64,000 bases of DNA. Origin: Opeltia flavorubescens. Its lineage: Eukaryota > Ascomycota > Lecanoromycetes > Teloschistales > Teloschistaceae. Where the stretch lies: assembly GCA_000442125.1 (NCBI GenBank), contig KE546981.1, positions 62,001-126,000 of the forward strand, given 5' to 3'. Of this stretch, positions 23,902 to 34,164 are shown in pieces; position 1 is the first letter of the stretch; each line of letters opens with the position of its first letter. The position numbers were made by a program, and so were the translations under genes. The notes beneath the pieces were generated by a model. That model did no database searches, was not told the DNA's origin, and was given only the letters and a program-made list of their open reading frames with translations.

Positions 23902-24823
23902 GAAAGGATAGATAGAGTAGAGAGAGATTGCGCAAGGATAGAAAATCAAGTCGTGTTCACAATGCTGGCGCTTTTTCTTCCGATGAATGAATCAAGGAAG
24001 AATAGTACAGTGGTTCGTCTCTGATCTATTGCTGAATGTTCTGTGAGATGAGTTGCATTCGAGTAATAGCGATGTAGACAGCTTCATGGGGTTGAGAAAC
24101 GAATATGCAAGGTAGATCTAGGAGCACAATGCAGAAAGTTGCCCAAGTCCATTATTCCGATACAGCTCAAGGGGTGGAGGAATCGGGTACCGGTAGCTAT
24201 GCCGTGTGGGGTGCCAATCCGCGTCATCGCATGACCTTTGTAGAAAAGTCTCTCGAAATGTTTCAAGAATATCAATGGATCGCTTGTGTCAAAGACTGAC
24301 CTTTTCCCTGGCGGATGACCCCATGGGGCGAGGCTGAAACATTGCGAAAAGAGGAGATAGACGCGCTTGAGCGGGTATAAAAAACACGACCCTCGCAGGA
24401 AGGACTACCACGTTTTAGCTGCAACCAAAAAAAGCAGCAATGCTGATGTAGATGATGAGTGGGTACATGTCTGAACTTTATTACTTCTTGCGTACTAAAG
24501 ACAAAGAATACATTAATTGAATCAGGTTGGAATGACATTTTCGAAAATCAGTGATGGCGGTAGCTCACCAATGCAACTCGAACAGCACCTTAATTTTTTG
24601 AGTGTGTCGCCGTCATAGAGACGAAAGCTTTATCGTTCTGCCGTAATAGATTCTGCTTTCAACGCACTCACGCTTTGCAAAAGCAGTCATTGAATAAAGC
24701 GTCCTCGCTACAGCAAACTCCACGCAATGTTGATCCTATATCTTGACACGACAGTAGGCAGTACCTTCTTAGTATTCACGTTTCTTTTCTTCGCGGGGTT
24801 GGAGTATATCTCAGCGTTTGATA
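23902..24823. other. Intergenic, no gene seen
   Basis: Short frames only. It holds the promoter of the 8-Cys protein and the 3' flank of the esterase-like gene. Confidence 0.45.
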
Positions 24824-25558
24824 TTATGATCCAATCTCGACCGCACCTTTCGGGACACCGCTTCTGCTCCGCAAGCGCCGGGCAAAGAACTTCATGATGG
24901 GAAGCATCTCGTCTCGATTTCGAGGCATACTATCGCCCGCTCTAGGCCACTTCACGTACTCAACCACTTGAAAAGCCTGCTTGAGGTCGCTCAGTGCAGA
25001 CTGTGTCACCAGAGTCTGAGATGAACCGCCTAGTACAATTGCTGGAGTCTTGTTCTTTGCTTGTTTCGTTCCTGCATGGCTAATACCAGACGGTAGAGGT
25101 CCACCGATGGACAAAATACCCCCAAGCTCGACTCCGTAGGCCAGAGCAGCAGCAAAAGCGGCCATACCGCCTTGTCCGAATCCAAAGAAGAGTATGTTAC
25201 GAGGCTTGAACCCACATTTTTGGATTAAGACCTTCTCAATGATATCGTCCTTGATCATTCGACTTGACTTTTCGAAACCGGTATCGTACTCCATGACACC
25301 TTTTAATTGGTCAAATGTAATATCATCGCCCCAGTNGAAGCCACCCAGATCAAATGGTAACGGGGACGGAGCTTGTAGGGATATACTTGTTGTTTCGGGA
25401 AGAGAGAGCTGTTTTGCTAGTTGAGTGAAAGATCCGTTTGAATCGCCTAGGCCATGGAGAAGAATTAGGACGTTGACGGGGGTTTGGTTGGATGGAGGTG
25501 GGATGATGGAGAGCTGGAGGTTTGAGGGGAAGTCTGAATTTGTAGGCTGCCGAGACAT
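24824..25558 (-). CDS. Acyl-protein-thioesterase-fold protein, probably inactive
   Basis: A single exon of 244 aa, the usual length of phospholipase/carboxylesterase (Abhydrolase_2) proteins. LILLHGLGDSNGSF (31-44) is the family's oxyanion-side motif and GGFxWGDD follows. At the nucleophile elbow, where GFSQGG is expected, it reads GFGQGG with Gly128 (codon GGA). The usual Asp motif is GGSSQTLV and the usual Gly-His region is AGDSMP, so no triad residue can be placed. The fold is probably kept without hydrolase activity. A binding or scaffold role is an inference. An N at 25337 makes one residue unknown. Confidence 0.85.
   Translation of the reverse strand: MSRQPTNSDFPSNLQLSIIPPPSNQTPVNVLILLHGLGDSNGSFTQLAKQLSLPETTSISLQAPSPLPFDLGGFXWGDDITFDQLKGVMEYDTGFEKSSRMIKDDIIEKVLIQKCGFKPRNILFFGFGQGGMAAFAAALAYGVELGGILSIGGPLPSGISHAGTKQAKNKTPAIVLGGSSQTLVTQSALSDLKQAFQVVEYVKWPRAGDSMPRNRDEMLPIMKFFARRLRSRSGVPKGAVEIGS
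25337..25337. other. Ambiguous base inside the esterase-like gene
   Basis: Six isolated Ns occur in the window (1037, 11290, 15454, 25337, 29292, 46248). Only this one falls in a coding exon. The frame on both sides agrees if it counts as one base. Confidence 0.9.
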
Positions 25559-26147
25559 CTAAAAATAAACTTCGAATTGAAAGGTCAGGTTACCGAAATA
25601 TGATCACGGTTCACGACTGAGAGTCCTTTATGGTTCGACGCCAGAGAGAATCGGGATCATCAAAAAAGATGTGCCAAGAAGCCTGTCTCAAAGCTTATTT
25701 TCGCCCAATCTTATCTTGGTGGAGTCGAGACCTTAGGACTTGTCATGTCATGTAGGATTCTAGGACCCAGGGCTTTTGGAAAGAAAGATTCGCAGGGTGC
25801 CTTACCAGTGGTATCCAGAGAGCCCGTAGCCGTGGTAAAATCGTCCCAACTATCGGGAAAAAGGGCATGAATGGACGCACCGAAGTTTGTGTTCAATAGG
25901 CATGAACAGCGTCATGAGGACTTAGCGGCATGATGGGTTTGGTATGATGGGTTACACAGACACCCTAGAACGGAGGATAACCAATAGAGGAAGGGCGATA
26001 CAAGAAGACGAGTTGAATAGCAGAGTGAGTTGCATAAGATGGCATCGAAATGGCATTGCGGCTCCTCATAACGCTATTCTTTCATTATGCTTTTGATGGG
26101 TATCATTTCCCCCAGCTCTACTTCGCTCCTGTCCAACATTCATGTCC
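25559..26147. other. Intergenic, no gene seen
   Basis: Holds the esterase-like gene's promoter and the 3' flank of the ICln-like gene. No coding signal seen. Confidence 0.45.
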
Positions 26148-27139
26148 TCACCCTGTTCTCCTCCACTTCGTCTCATCCCCCTCCCCATCGTTATCTCCTT
26201 CCACACCATTACCGTCCGCTTCTTCTTCATCGCCTTCACCCTCGTCCCTCCTCCTGACGACCCCAGCCCCTTCACCCAACCTCCCACCACCCTGAAAGTT
26301 CCCCTCCTCATCGAAGAACTCGCCTACATTCTCGGCCGTAATCCACCCTCCACTCCCTGGCATCGGCGGCGGGAGTCCGTCAATCTGGGTATACAGAGAC
26401 TCTTGCCCCGCATTGTTTGCACCCTCATCGTCAATGTCGATATCTGAATTTGAGGCCGCGTCGGGATGTAAATCGGCGCAGGCGGATAGGGCAGAGAAAA
26501 GCTGTTGCACTGGATCGGGATTGAGTGCTTCTGTTGTCTCTGACGGCGCTGATGCGGCTGGATCATGTGTTCTGGACTCCTGCGTTGCCGCCGGCGGTAC
26601 GCTGGTACTCGGGACAATGGTCAGGGATATTGTTCCTTCAGGGTCGTGGTCATCAAATTGAGGACCGGTGCTGCAAAGGAGCTGGAGGAGGAGCGAGGGT
26701 ACAGGTGAGCGTTGGACAGCGTGGAGGGAAATCGAGGGGTATGGTATTGAGACTCCAGTTGTGAGTGCCGGGGAGAAGAGGAGGAATTTTCTGTAAGAGG
26801 GGCAATTAACGCGAGTAGACGAGTTTGATGACAGCGCCCGACTTACTCGGACGTGACCCATACGTCTACGCCTTCTATTCTGATCTCGTGGCCTTCCTCT
26901 TCGGCTCCATCGCGGTCTGGAGGATGAGTAGATCCATTGCTCTGTTGCTTGGTGTGAGAAGCTAGGGTTGAGAAGGCTGGGGCGTTTTGGAGGTCGTTGG
27001 ATTGGATCAAGAGAGTGGAGGATGGTGAAAAATGGTGAAGCACCGGTGGACCGGAGTAGAAGGATGTCGGTGTCTGTGATTGATGTAACAATAGTGGCGT
27101 GAATTGGCCCTCCGAAGGCGCGGTTTGGAGAACTTCCAT
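26148..27139 (-). CDS. ICln-like protein (pICln/Lot5 family, PH-like fold)
   Basis: Two exons: 27139-26847 and 26790-26148, 311 aa, with a 56-nt intron (GTAAGT...TTACAG). The start at 27139 gives MEVLQTAPSEGQF, without the TTG- or CTG-led upstream extension. The core has GVDVWVTSE/KFLLFSP across the splice and YPSISLHAVQ, the pattern of the ICln PH-like domain (G-x-L-Y-V-T...I-S-L-H-A). The C-terminal part is acidic and ends in ETKWRRTG, a conserved end of fungal homologues. In animals ICln is an Sm-protein assembly chaperone of the methylosome. Fungal members are expected to act in snRNP assembly, but this is by analogy. Confidence 0.8.
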
Positions 27140-28216
27140 TGCATGGAATGGTGCGACACAAATGGTGAATCGGACAGCAACAACTAAACCGCGGTCCGTG
27201 GCGATGACGTCATCAGGTACAACCCGGTGAAATATTTTTGGCATCACACCAGGAGTTCAATCATTTCTTTGCGTGCAACTATTCTCTTGACACTTACTTC
27301 CTATCTGGTAAAATACAATTCATGGACAACTACGGTGATGATACGCAATGCATGTATGTCTAGAAATACAATCCATTCCTTCCCCAGAATCCTGAAAGGA
27401 GTAATATCCTCTAGCCTGGTCGTTACCCGTGTATACGGACTGATAGCGAATTTAAAACTGGAAAGAAACTCTTGATGCTTCATAAAGACATGGAAACCAA
27501 ATCTAGCCGCGCAACAATTGACATGCGAACAGCAGCTCTGACGGCATTGTTCATCCCAGTGGCATCTCCTTCTCTGGTCATTACGCCGATACGCCGATAC
27601 GCCGCTTTTTGCCAGGTGGTGGTGGTGGAGGCGTCGAGGTTGACAGAACCTTGCCGGAGGTTACGCCGCTGACCTATCATAGTTGAACGTTGGTTACTTC
27701 GAGTGATTGCCTAATAGCTTGAGACCCGCGTAGCACTGTATTCTTTCTGCGAAGTCATCATTCAAAACAATCCTTCCAAACCAATGCCGTACCAGTTGAC
27801 GGCGAAATCACGGTTGACAAGAAGTAGGTGCAGCTGGTGCACGCATTGATGGTAGTCTGTACTCTGTCGGTTGATCCTCGCGGCGACCATGGCGTGACCG
27901 TATCATAAGATCAAGAGGAGCAGCGTACGTAAAGTCCGAATAAGTGACTGAAGATTCCATAATGGCGAGATCTTGCATTGATTTGACCGTGAAGGCGGCT
28001 AGCCTTGGATGTGTACTTGTCGCTTGAGACGAAACCAACACCTCGAGCCTTGAGTTAAGAGGGGAAAGGGTGGCTGTACATCCTTTCGACCTGGTTAAGT
28101 GGAATTCAAACAGCGGCTTCGGCAGACCTCCATGTGCTAAAGTAGACATCCTTAAAAAGGGTCGGCTATCGCATTACGGTGGTCTTCAGTCTGAGCAAGG
28201 TCGTAAAGGCGGAATA
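27140..28216. other. Intergenic, no gene seen
   Basis: A 113-codon minus frame at 27808-28149 lacks domains. A period-8 tandem (ACGCCGAT, about three units) lies at 27583-27606. Otherwise nothing. Confidence 0.45.
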
Positions 28217-28815
28217 TTACGGATTCTTGAAGGACATGCCGCCAAACGCTCTATCCAATTCGTCTCCTTCACGGTTTTGGATCGGCTGTTGCATCATGGC
28301 ATGGTCGTGATTCGATTGCTGATCCATAATGTTTATCGATTGATCTTGAGTAGGATTCTCGATCGTCTCGCCATTGAGAGCCGGCGTTCTCGTTGGTTGT
28401 AGTATCTTCTCTTCTCGGTCCAACCAGCCAGGCGCAACGCGACGCTTCTCCGCTAACTCATCTTCCTTCAGCTGAGCCTCCCATTCATGAATTTTCCTCT
28501 CGGCATCTTCCTGCATCTTCTGAATATGTGCTTGTAGTGCTTGGCATGAAGCGATGATGTCGTCCGGACTTGCGGCGTGGCCAGATTTGGACACCACAAT
28601 CTTTTCCCGTTCATTGCCATTGCTATCGGCAGTTGCTGATGGTGGAAGCGTTGACGGTATTGGCTTGTAAGTGTACGGAAGCGTCGGAGCTGAAGGCAAG
28701 GAAATGAAAGGAGAGACAGTCAGAGGAATCTGAGCCAATAAAGGGTGAGGGCCTAGTACGTCAGCAATGGATTGTCAAAATCAGCAGAGTCGGCTCACTA
28801 ACGATCGTTATACAT
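28217..28815 (-). CDS. Conserved-looking coiled-coil protein, unknown
   Basis: Two exons: 28815-28803 (only 13 nt) and 28752-28217, 182 aa, with a 50-nt intron (GTTAGT...TACTAG). The tiny first exon gives MYND and splicing continues RPHPLLAQIPLTVSP. The middle (about residues 75-110) is a heptad-rich helix, LQAHIQKMQEDAERKIHEWE, followed by GWLDREEKILQP. The C-terminus is Gln/Asn-rich and ends FGGMSFKNP. I do not recognise the family. The helix suggests a partner-binding subunit. It is divergent from calcineurin A. Confidence 0.7.
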
Positions 28816-29592
28816 CTTGAGGCCGTCAACGCTACTCCTCAAGCGATAACTCAGGGACCTATAGTAAGAGATGATGAGCAGGTAAGGTCGTATCAGGTAC
28901 GGATACGATGAGCGGTACCTGAATGGCCTTACTGGCCATGTGCTTGAGATGCGTGGAATCCAATGTCACCTAAGCCCTAGGAAAGAAATCCCCGCGCCGA
29001 GGCTTTAAGCGAGAGCTTGGCATGATGTGTTTCTCACCCCGACTTCCTCGAGGCGCCAGGATTCTGCATCTTCTGCCTTTGCTGTAAACCAGTCCTCTGA
29101 TTACTCAGGGATATAGTACGCTCATATCGAGGCCTCTCCTCTCTCCTGCAATCCTTCCCTCATCTCGGAAATTTCTTCGTGCGGCCTAGCCTTAAGCACC
29201 AGTCGACCGCTTTGCCACCCTCTATCCACCCCACTGGTGCCTCACAGGGCATCGGGCCCCTCTAGATCGGCCAAATTCCAGCCTCATTCTGNGGCTGCAT
29301 TGTCGTCTTCACAAAATCCTCGTTCTTCTTGCTACTACTCTCTCGAACTCGAGGACACGTGCCTCGATTGAATTGACAATTCCTTCAATCACCGAACAGC
29401 TACGACTTCATGACCGATCTACGACTCTAGAAACCTCTGCTCCTATTACAGCCCCGACTGCGACACACTGTCGCTCAACTATCCTCGCCTGATTAGCCTA
29501 TTTCCTGTCTCGCTGATCGCTGCCCACCCACGTTGTTCTATCCTGAGTCTCAATCTGATCTCCTCTACAATCTCGAAAGCACATCGCCCGAA
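28816..29592. other. Divergent promoter and long calcineurin leader
   Basis: CT-rich leader sequence from about 29030 to the ATG at 29593. It has several ATG-free stretches and one N at 29292. No separate gene seen. Confidence 0.5.
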
Positions 29593-31476
29593 ATGGACGG
29601 CGCAACTGCTCATCCCCTGGAACGGGCCCTGTCAGAGAAACGGCCGGTGCCAGAGATCGATTTCACTTTGCACACAATGGAGGACAATACTCAAGTCAGT
29701 ACGCAAGAGCGAGTCTGTAAAGGTAAGACGATATTGCACAATGTGCTACTCCATCACTGACTAGGCCACCTAAACAGACGTTCAAGCGCCCGCCTTCAAC
29801 CCTCCAACCCAAGATCAGTTCTACTCTCCCCATGATCGCTCGAAGCCGAACCTTCAGTTTTTGAAGCAGCACTTTTACCGCGAAGGCCGTTTGACCGAAG
29901 AACAAGCATTGTTCATCATCGAGACCGGCACGCAGGTGTTGAAAAATGAGCCTAATCTTCTCGAAATGGATGCGCCCATCACCGTATGTGGCGATGTACA
30001 TGGCCAATACTTTGATCTCATGAAGCTCTTCGAGGTCGGCGGTGATCCAGCCGAGACTCGGTATCTTTTCCTGGGCGACTATGTGGACAGGGGCTACTTC
30101 AGCATTGAGGTGAGTGACTTTACCTCTGCAATCCGTGATGACAGGGGCTAATAAAGCGTATAGTGTGTTCTGTATCTATGGTCATTGAAGATCTGGTACC
30201 CAAACACGTTGTGGCTGTTAAGAGGAAATCATGAATGCAGGCATCTAACGGACTACTTCACCTTCAAACTCGAATGCAAACACAAATACTCGGAGAAGAT
30301 CTACGAAGCATGTATGGAATCTTTTTGCGCCCTTCCTCTCGCCGCAATCATGAACAAGCAATTTCTATGTATACACGGCGGCCTCAGCCCCGAGCTGTAC
30401 ACTCTCGATGACCTCAAAAACGTAAGACTTCTCGTATGCATACATGCAGGCCTTGATTGACATAACCAGATTGATCGCTTTCGAGAACCGCCCACACATG
30501 GCTTGATGTGCGACATCTTATGGGCAGATCCGCTTGAGGAATTTGGCCAAGAGAAGACATCGGAGTTCTTCGTTCACAACCACGTTCGAGGATGCTCTTA
30601 TTTCTTCTCCTACCCTGCTGCATGCTCCTTTCTCGAAAAGAACAACCTCCTGTCAATCATTCGAGCTCACGAAGCTCAGGATGCTGGATATCGCATGTAT
30701 CGGAAGACCAGGACGACCGGTTTCCCCAGTGTCATGACAATATTCAGCGCCCCTAACTACCTTGACGTCTACAACAATAAGGCTGCAGTACTAAAGTATG
30801 AGAACAACGTTATGAATATCCGACAGTTCAACTGTACACCTCATCCGTATTGGCTGCCAAATTTCATGGATGTCTTCACATGGTCGTTGCCGTTTGTTGG
30901 CGAGAAGATTACAGATATGCTCATCGCAATACTGAACACCTGTTCCAAGGAGGAACTGCACGCCCCTGATGATGTAACGCCAATGGAGGAGGAAGAAGCG
31001 GTCTCGCCGCCTTTGGAGAAAGACCAGGAGTCGAAGGAAGAGAAGCGACGAAACATCAAGAATAAAATTCTGGCCATCGGTCGGCTCTCCCGTGTTTTCC
31101 AGGTCCTTCGCGAGGAATCAGAGCGGGTCACGGAGCTCAAGACGGCATCTGGCGGTCGCCTTCCTGCCGGTACTTTGATGTTGGGCGCTGAAGGAATCAA
31201 GCAAGCGATTCACAACTTCGAGGATGCCAGAAAGGTAGATCTGCAAAATGAGCGATTACCGCCAACGCACGACGAGGTAGAAAGAAAGAGTGTTGAAGAT
31301 CGGAAGCATGCGCTACAACGTGCAAGCTTTGAGGCAGAGCATGATACAGGCTTAGCACAGGTTGCTCGAAGAATAAGCGTGTAAGTCTTTCACCACAAAT
31401 TCCGAATCTTCCCACGGACCTGATGCTGATATTTCATAGATCATCCGGTAGTGGAAAAGGACGGCCAACGCGTTAA
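29593..31476 (+). CDS. cnaA: Calcineurin A, catalytic subunit of protein phosphatase 2B
   Basis: Five exons: 29593-29722, 29778-30109, 30164-30421, 30470-31380 and 31440-31476, 555 aa, the usual size. Phosphatase motifs are GDVHGQ (115-120), GDYVDRG (143-149) and RGNHE (174-178), with metal and phosphate ligands intact. [16 protein letters not shown] (331-346) precedes the B-subunit helix. A calmodulin-binding segment [18 protein letters not shown] lies at about 433-450, and a C-terminal segment holds the autoinhibitory region (SFEAEHDTG). It is a Ca2+/calmodulin-activated serine/threonine phosphatase acting with calcineurin B in stress, growth and ion signalling. Introns are 48-59 nt. Exon 5 encodes only a Gly/Ser tail. 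Confidence 0.98.
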
Positions 31477-31876
31477 GGTCGCTGGCATCAATAGTCTCTT
31501 CGAAGCTCGAGCAAGTCTTTGATTATACATTTCGATGCGCAATGACAGGGTTCATTGTAATGACACCGGCGTGGTTCCAATGACCATCTGGGATGGTTCA
31601 ATTAATACAAGGACATTCTGGGCGGACATAGTTGAAAAGGATTAATGGTCCTGGAAGCGGTTGCGTAATGACGGTCTCCGAATGTTGTCGAAGATGTAGA
31701 TAGAACGAATCGCAACCATGAATTGATGCTGTCCATTGTACACTAAATAAATTGCAGCTCTTCCATTCTTTCGAAAATGTGACCTCGACAAGTCGACAGG
31801 TCGAAGCACGATGATGAGGTGAACCGCGCTAGCGGAGTACCTCGATCTACAGTCCACATGATAATTTGCTTATTCA
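31477..31876. other. Intergenic, 3' flank and next promoter
   Basis: Short spacer between two same-strand genes. Nothing coding seen. Confidence 0.5.
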
Positions 31877-33996
31877 ATGCCTCCAAGTCCCTTTTCGAAA
31901 AGGATCACTGTTTTGCCTCTCCAAACAACCAAAGCATACATCTGCCCCTCTTGTCGCGCTCATGATGTTCTCAACCGCTTTTCCAGACCCAGAAAGTCTC
32001 GCCTACAATCCTATCCTCCTGCACGGCGAGCAGCCTCGACAATCGCCTCGGTGACCGCCGTCAACGCGAAGAAAGATATACCCCCTGCTTTTCAAGCTCT
32101 ACATGAGGCCTTGAATGGACTGCAACAAGAAGCAGCCATATACACCAATCTCAGTCAGCTCCAATTGGCTTTGCGCGGGCTTGAATCGGAAAATGGAGTC
32201 ACGCGAGTTGCCAGTATGACATAGGGATCATTGCTGGCTGGATTCTCCTGCTAATGCTTCATAGTGCTCGGTGACTATGACGGACGGACGACTCGTCGAT
32301 TAGCAAAGGTCTTGCTTGCGGACCCTTTGCAGCCGGAGCCGGAATGGGAGAAGCAACTGGCAGACATTGACAGCAACGATAGGCGTGCGCTGCTCCTTCG
32401 GTGGGTGAGGGTGAACACACATCCAACGTGGTACTAATGGCTTCCAGGTACGCCGATATGCTTGAGCTGGATCAAAGGAACCCACTCGTGCGAACCCTGT
32501 CGCTACCATCCCAAACGCTTCAAACTCACAACATTGAGATCTTGATTCAACCAGCCAGCACCCCATCACATGAGAATCAAAGAGGAGCTGGGATGTACCT
32601 GATACCTGGGCTGGAAGCACCCTCGTCTGCTACTGGCAGGTTCTTGACAATCACTTTTCCAGTGCACAAAGCTCTCATTCTGGCCCGAGATATGGACGCT
32701 GTTCAAGGACTATTGCCATCCAAATCCTCGAATGATATAGAGGTAGGGGAGGATATGGTTACGGCCGTCATTGACACTCCATGGACTTCCCTCAGCGCAG
32801 ACGGTCAACCGATGCATCCAGTCAATCCGATCAACCTCAACCGGGCCGAGGAGGCCATTGCAACATTCCGTACATCACTGGACAACTCCTTCAACTACGA
32901 ACATGCGTGGTTTGAGAGCGGTCTACCAAGAATATCCGCCTGGCTGCTCAACGGCACAGAGGCACTCCCAGCAATCATCAAACCCACAAATCAACGCCTG
33001 ATAGAAACGCTAACAGCAAGTGTCGAAGAAGCAATCGAAAAAGAAAAATCGGAAAAAATGGCCAAGCAAGCATCTACCGTCGTCCCCATCTCTACTCGAG
33101 ATGCCCTGAATAGCCGTATAACCAAATGGGCCGAAGACGCCCACACCGAGCTGCGGGATAAACTTGACCTCGCCTTCACCAGCAAAAACTGGCGTAAGCT
33201 AGCATGGTGGAAGCTCCTCTGGCGCGTCGACGACGTCACATACATAGCCTCCGACATCCTGCGGCAATCCTGGCTCGTCGACGCGGATAGAACGATCCTC
33301 TACCTCGCCGGCCGAATCGAACAAGCTGGCCTTCTTCCTCAGACGCCGGAAAAATCTGCGTCCACCACACACCACCCATACCAATCAAGCTCCCCTCCTG
33401 CCACCGATGAAAACCCACCAACTACAAGAATATTCAGCGCCCCTCCCCCCGAAGTCCTCTTCGCAGACCTCATACCCCGCTCCGCCTTCCACAACCCCAA
33501 ACCAACACCAAAATCCCACCCCCTCTCCCTCTCGTCCAACTCCAAATTTCCAATCCCCTCCATAGCCCACACGCGCGCCTACATCCTCTCCACCACCCTC
33601 CCCACCCTGCAATCCCTTTCCCAGCGCCTCCTATTGCACTTCCTCTCCACAACAGCACTTACATCCTCCCTTTCCGCACTGATGTATATATCCATCAGCA
33701 CTACGAGCGTGTATGAAGCGGGCGGGGTGGCGGCATTGGGGGTTGTGTATGCGGCTAGGAGGTTGCAACGGCGGTGGGAGGAGGGGAGAGAGACGTGGAT
33801 GGGGATGTGTAGGGAGGAGGGGAGGAGGGTGCTGAGAGCGGTGGAAGAGGGGTGGAGGGGTGTTGTTAGGGAAGGGGGGATGGGTGGGATGGGTGGGATG
33901 GAAGATCCTCAGGAGAGGGAGGGGAGGGAGAGGGCGAGGATAGCGGTGGGGAGGGTGCGGGAAGTGCTGGGGGAGATGGAGACGGGGGGAGAGTAG
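31877..33996 (+). CDS. Predicted mitochondrial membrane protein, unknown family
   Basis: Three exons: 31877-32213, 32265-32400 and 32448-33996, 673 aa. The N-terminus is rich in Arg/Lys/Ser with few acids (RFSRPRKSRLQSYPPARR), like a mitochondrial presequence. The centre is mixed helical. Near the C-terminus are two hydrophobic stretches, LLLHFLSTTALTSSLSALMY and VYEAGGVAALGVVYAARR, followed by a very basic, helical tail. The layout resembles fungal inner-membrane proteins of the Mmc1 type, but I am not certain of this. Splice junctions are clear: A/TG and CG/G codons are restored. The region 33860-33900 has GGGAT repeats coding a Met-Gly-Gly run. Confidence 0.7.
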
Positions 33997-34164
33997 GCTA
34001 TCTTTTCGTAGACATTAATATCGAAATTTTATATCCACATACATCACTACTCGGGAAATCTCCATCGTAGAAAAATCATATAATTCTTCTTGACAAGGTA
34101 TTCTACAATACTTATCCCCCCCCTTTTACCGCACCCCACCCCCTCTCTCAAATATCCAAGCTAA

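Noticed and set aside
26148-27161. 337-codon single frame as an alternative ICln gene
   Set aside because: It reads the first exon in the wrong frame. The spliced model (27139-26847, 26790-26148) gives the ICln core.
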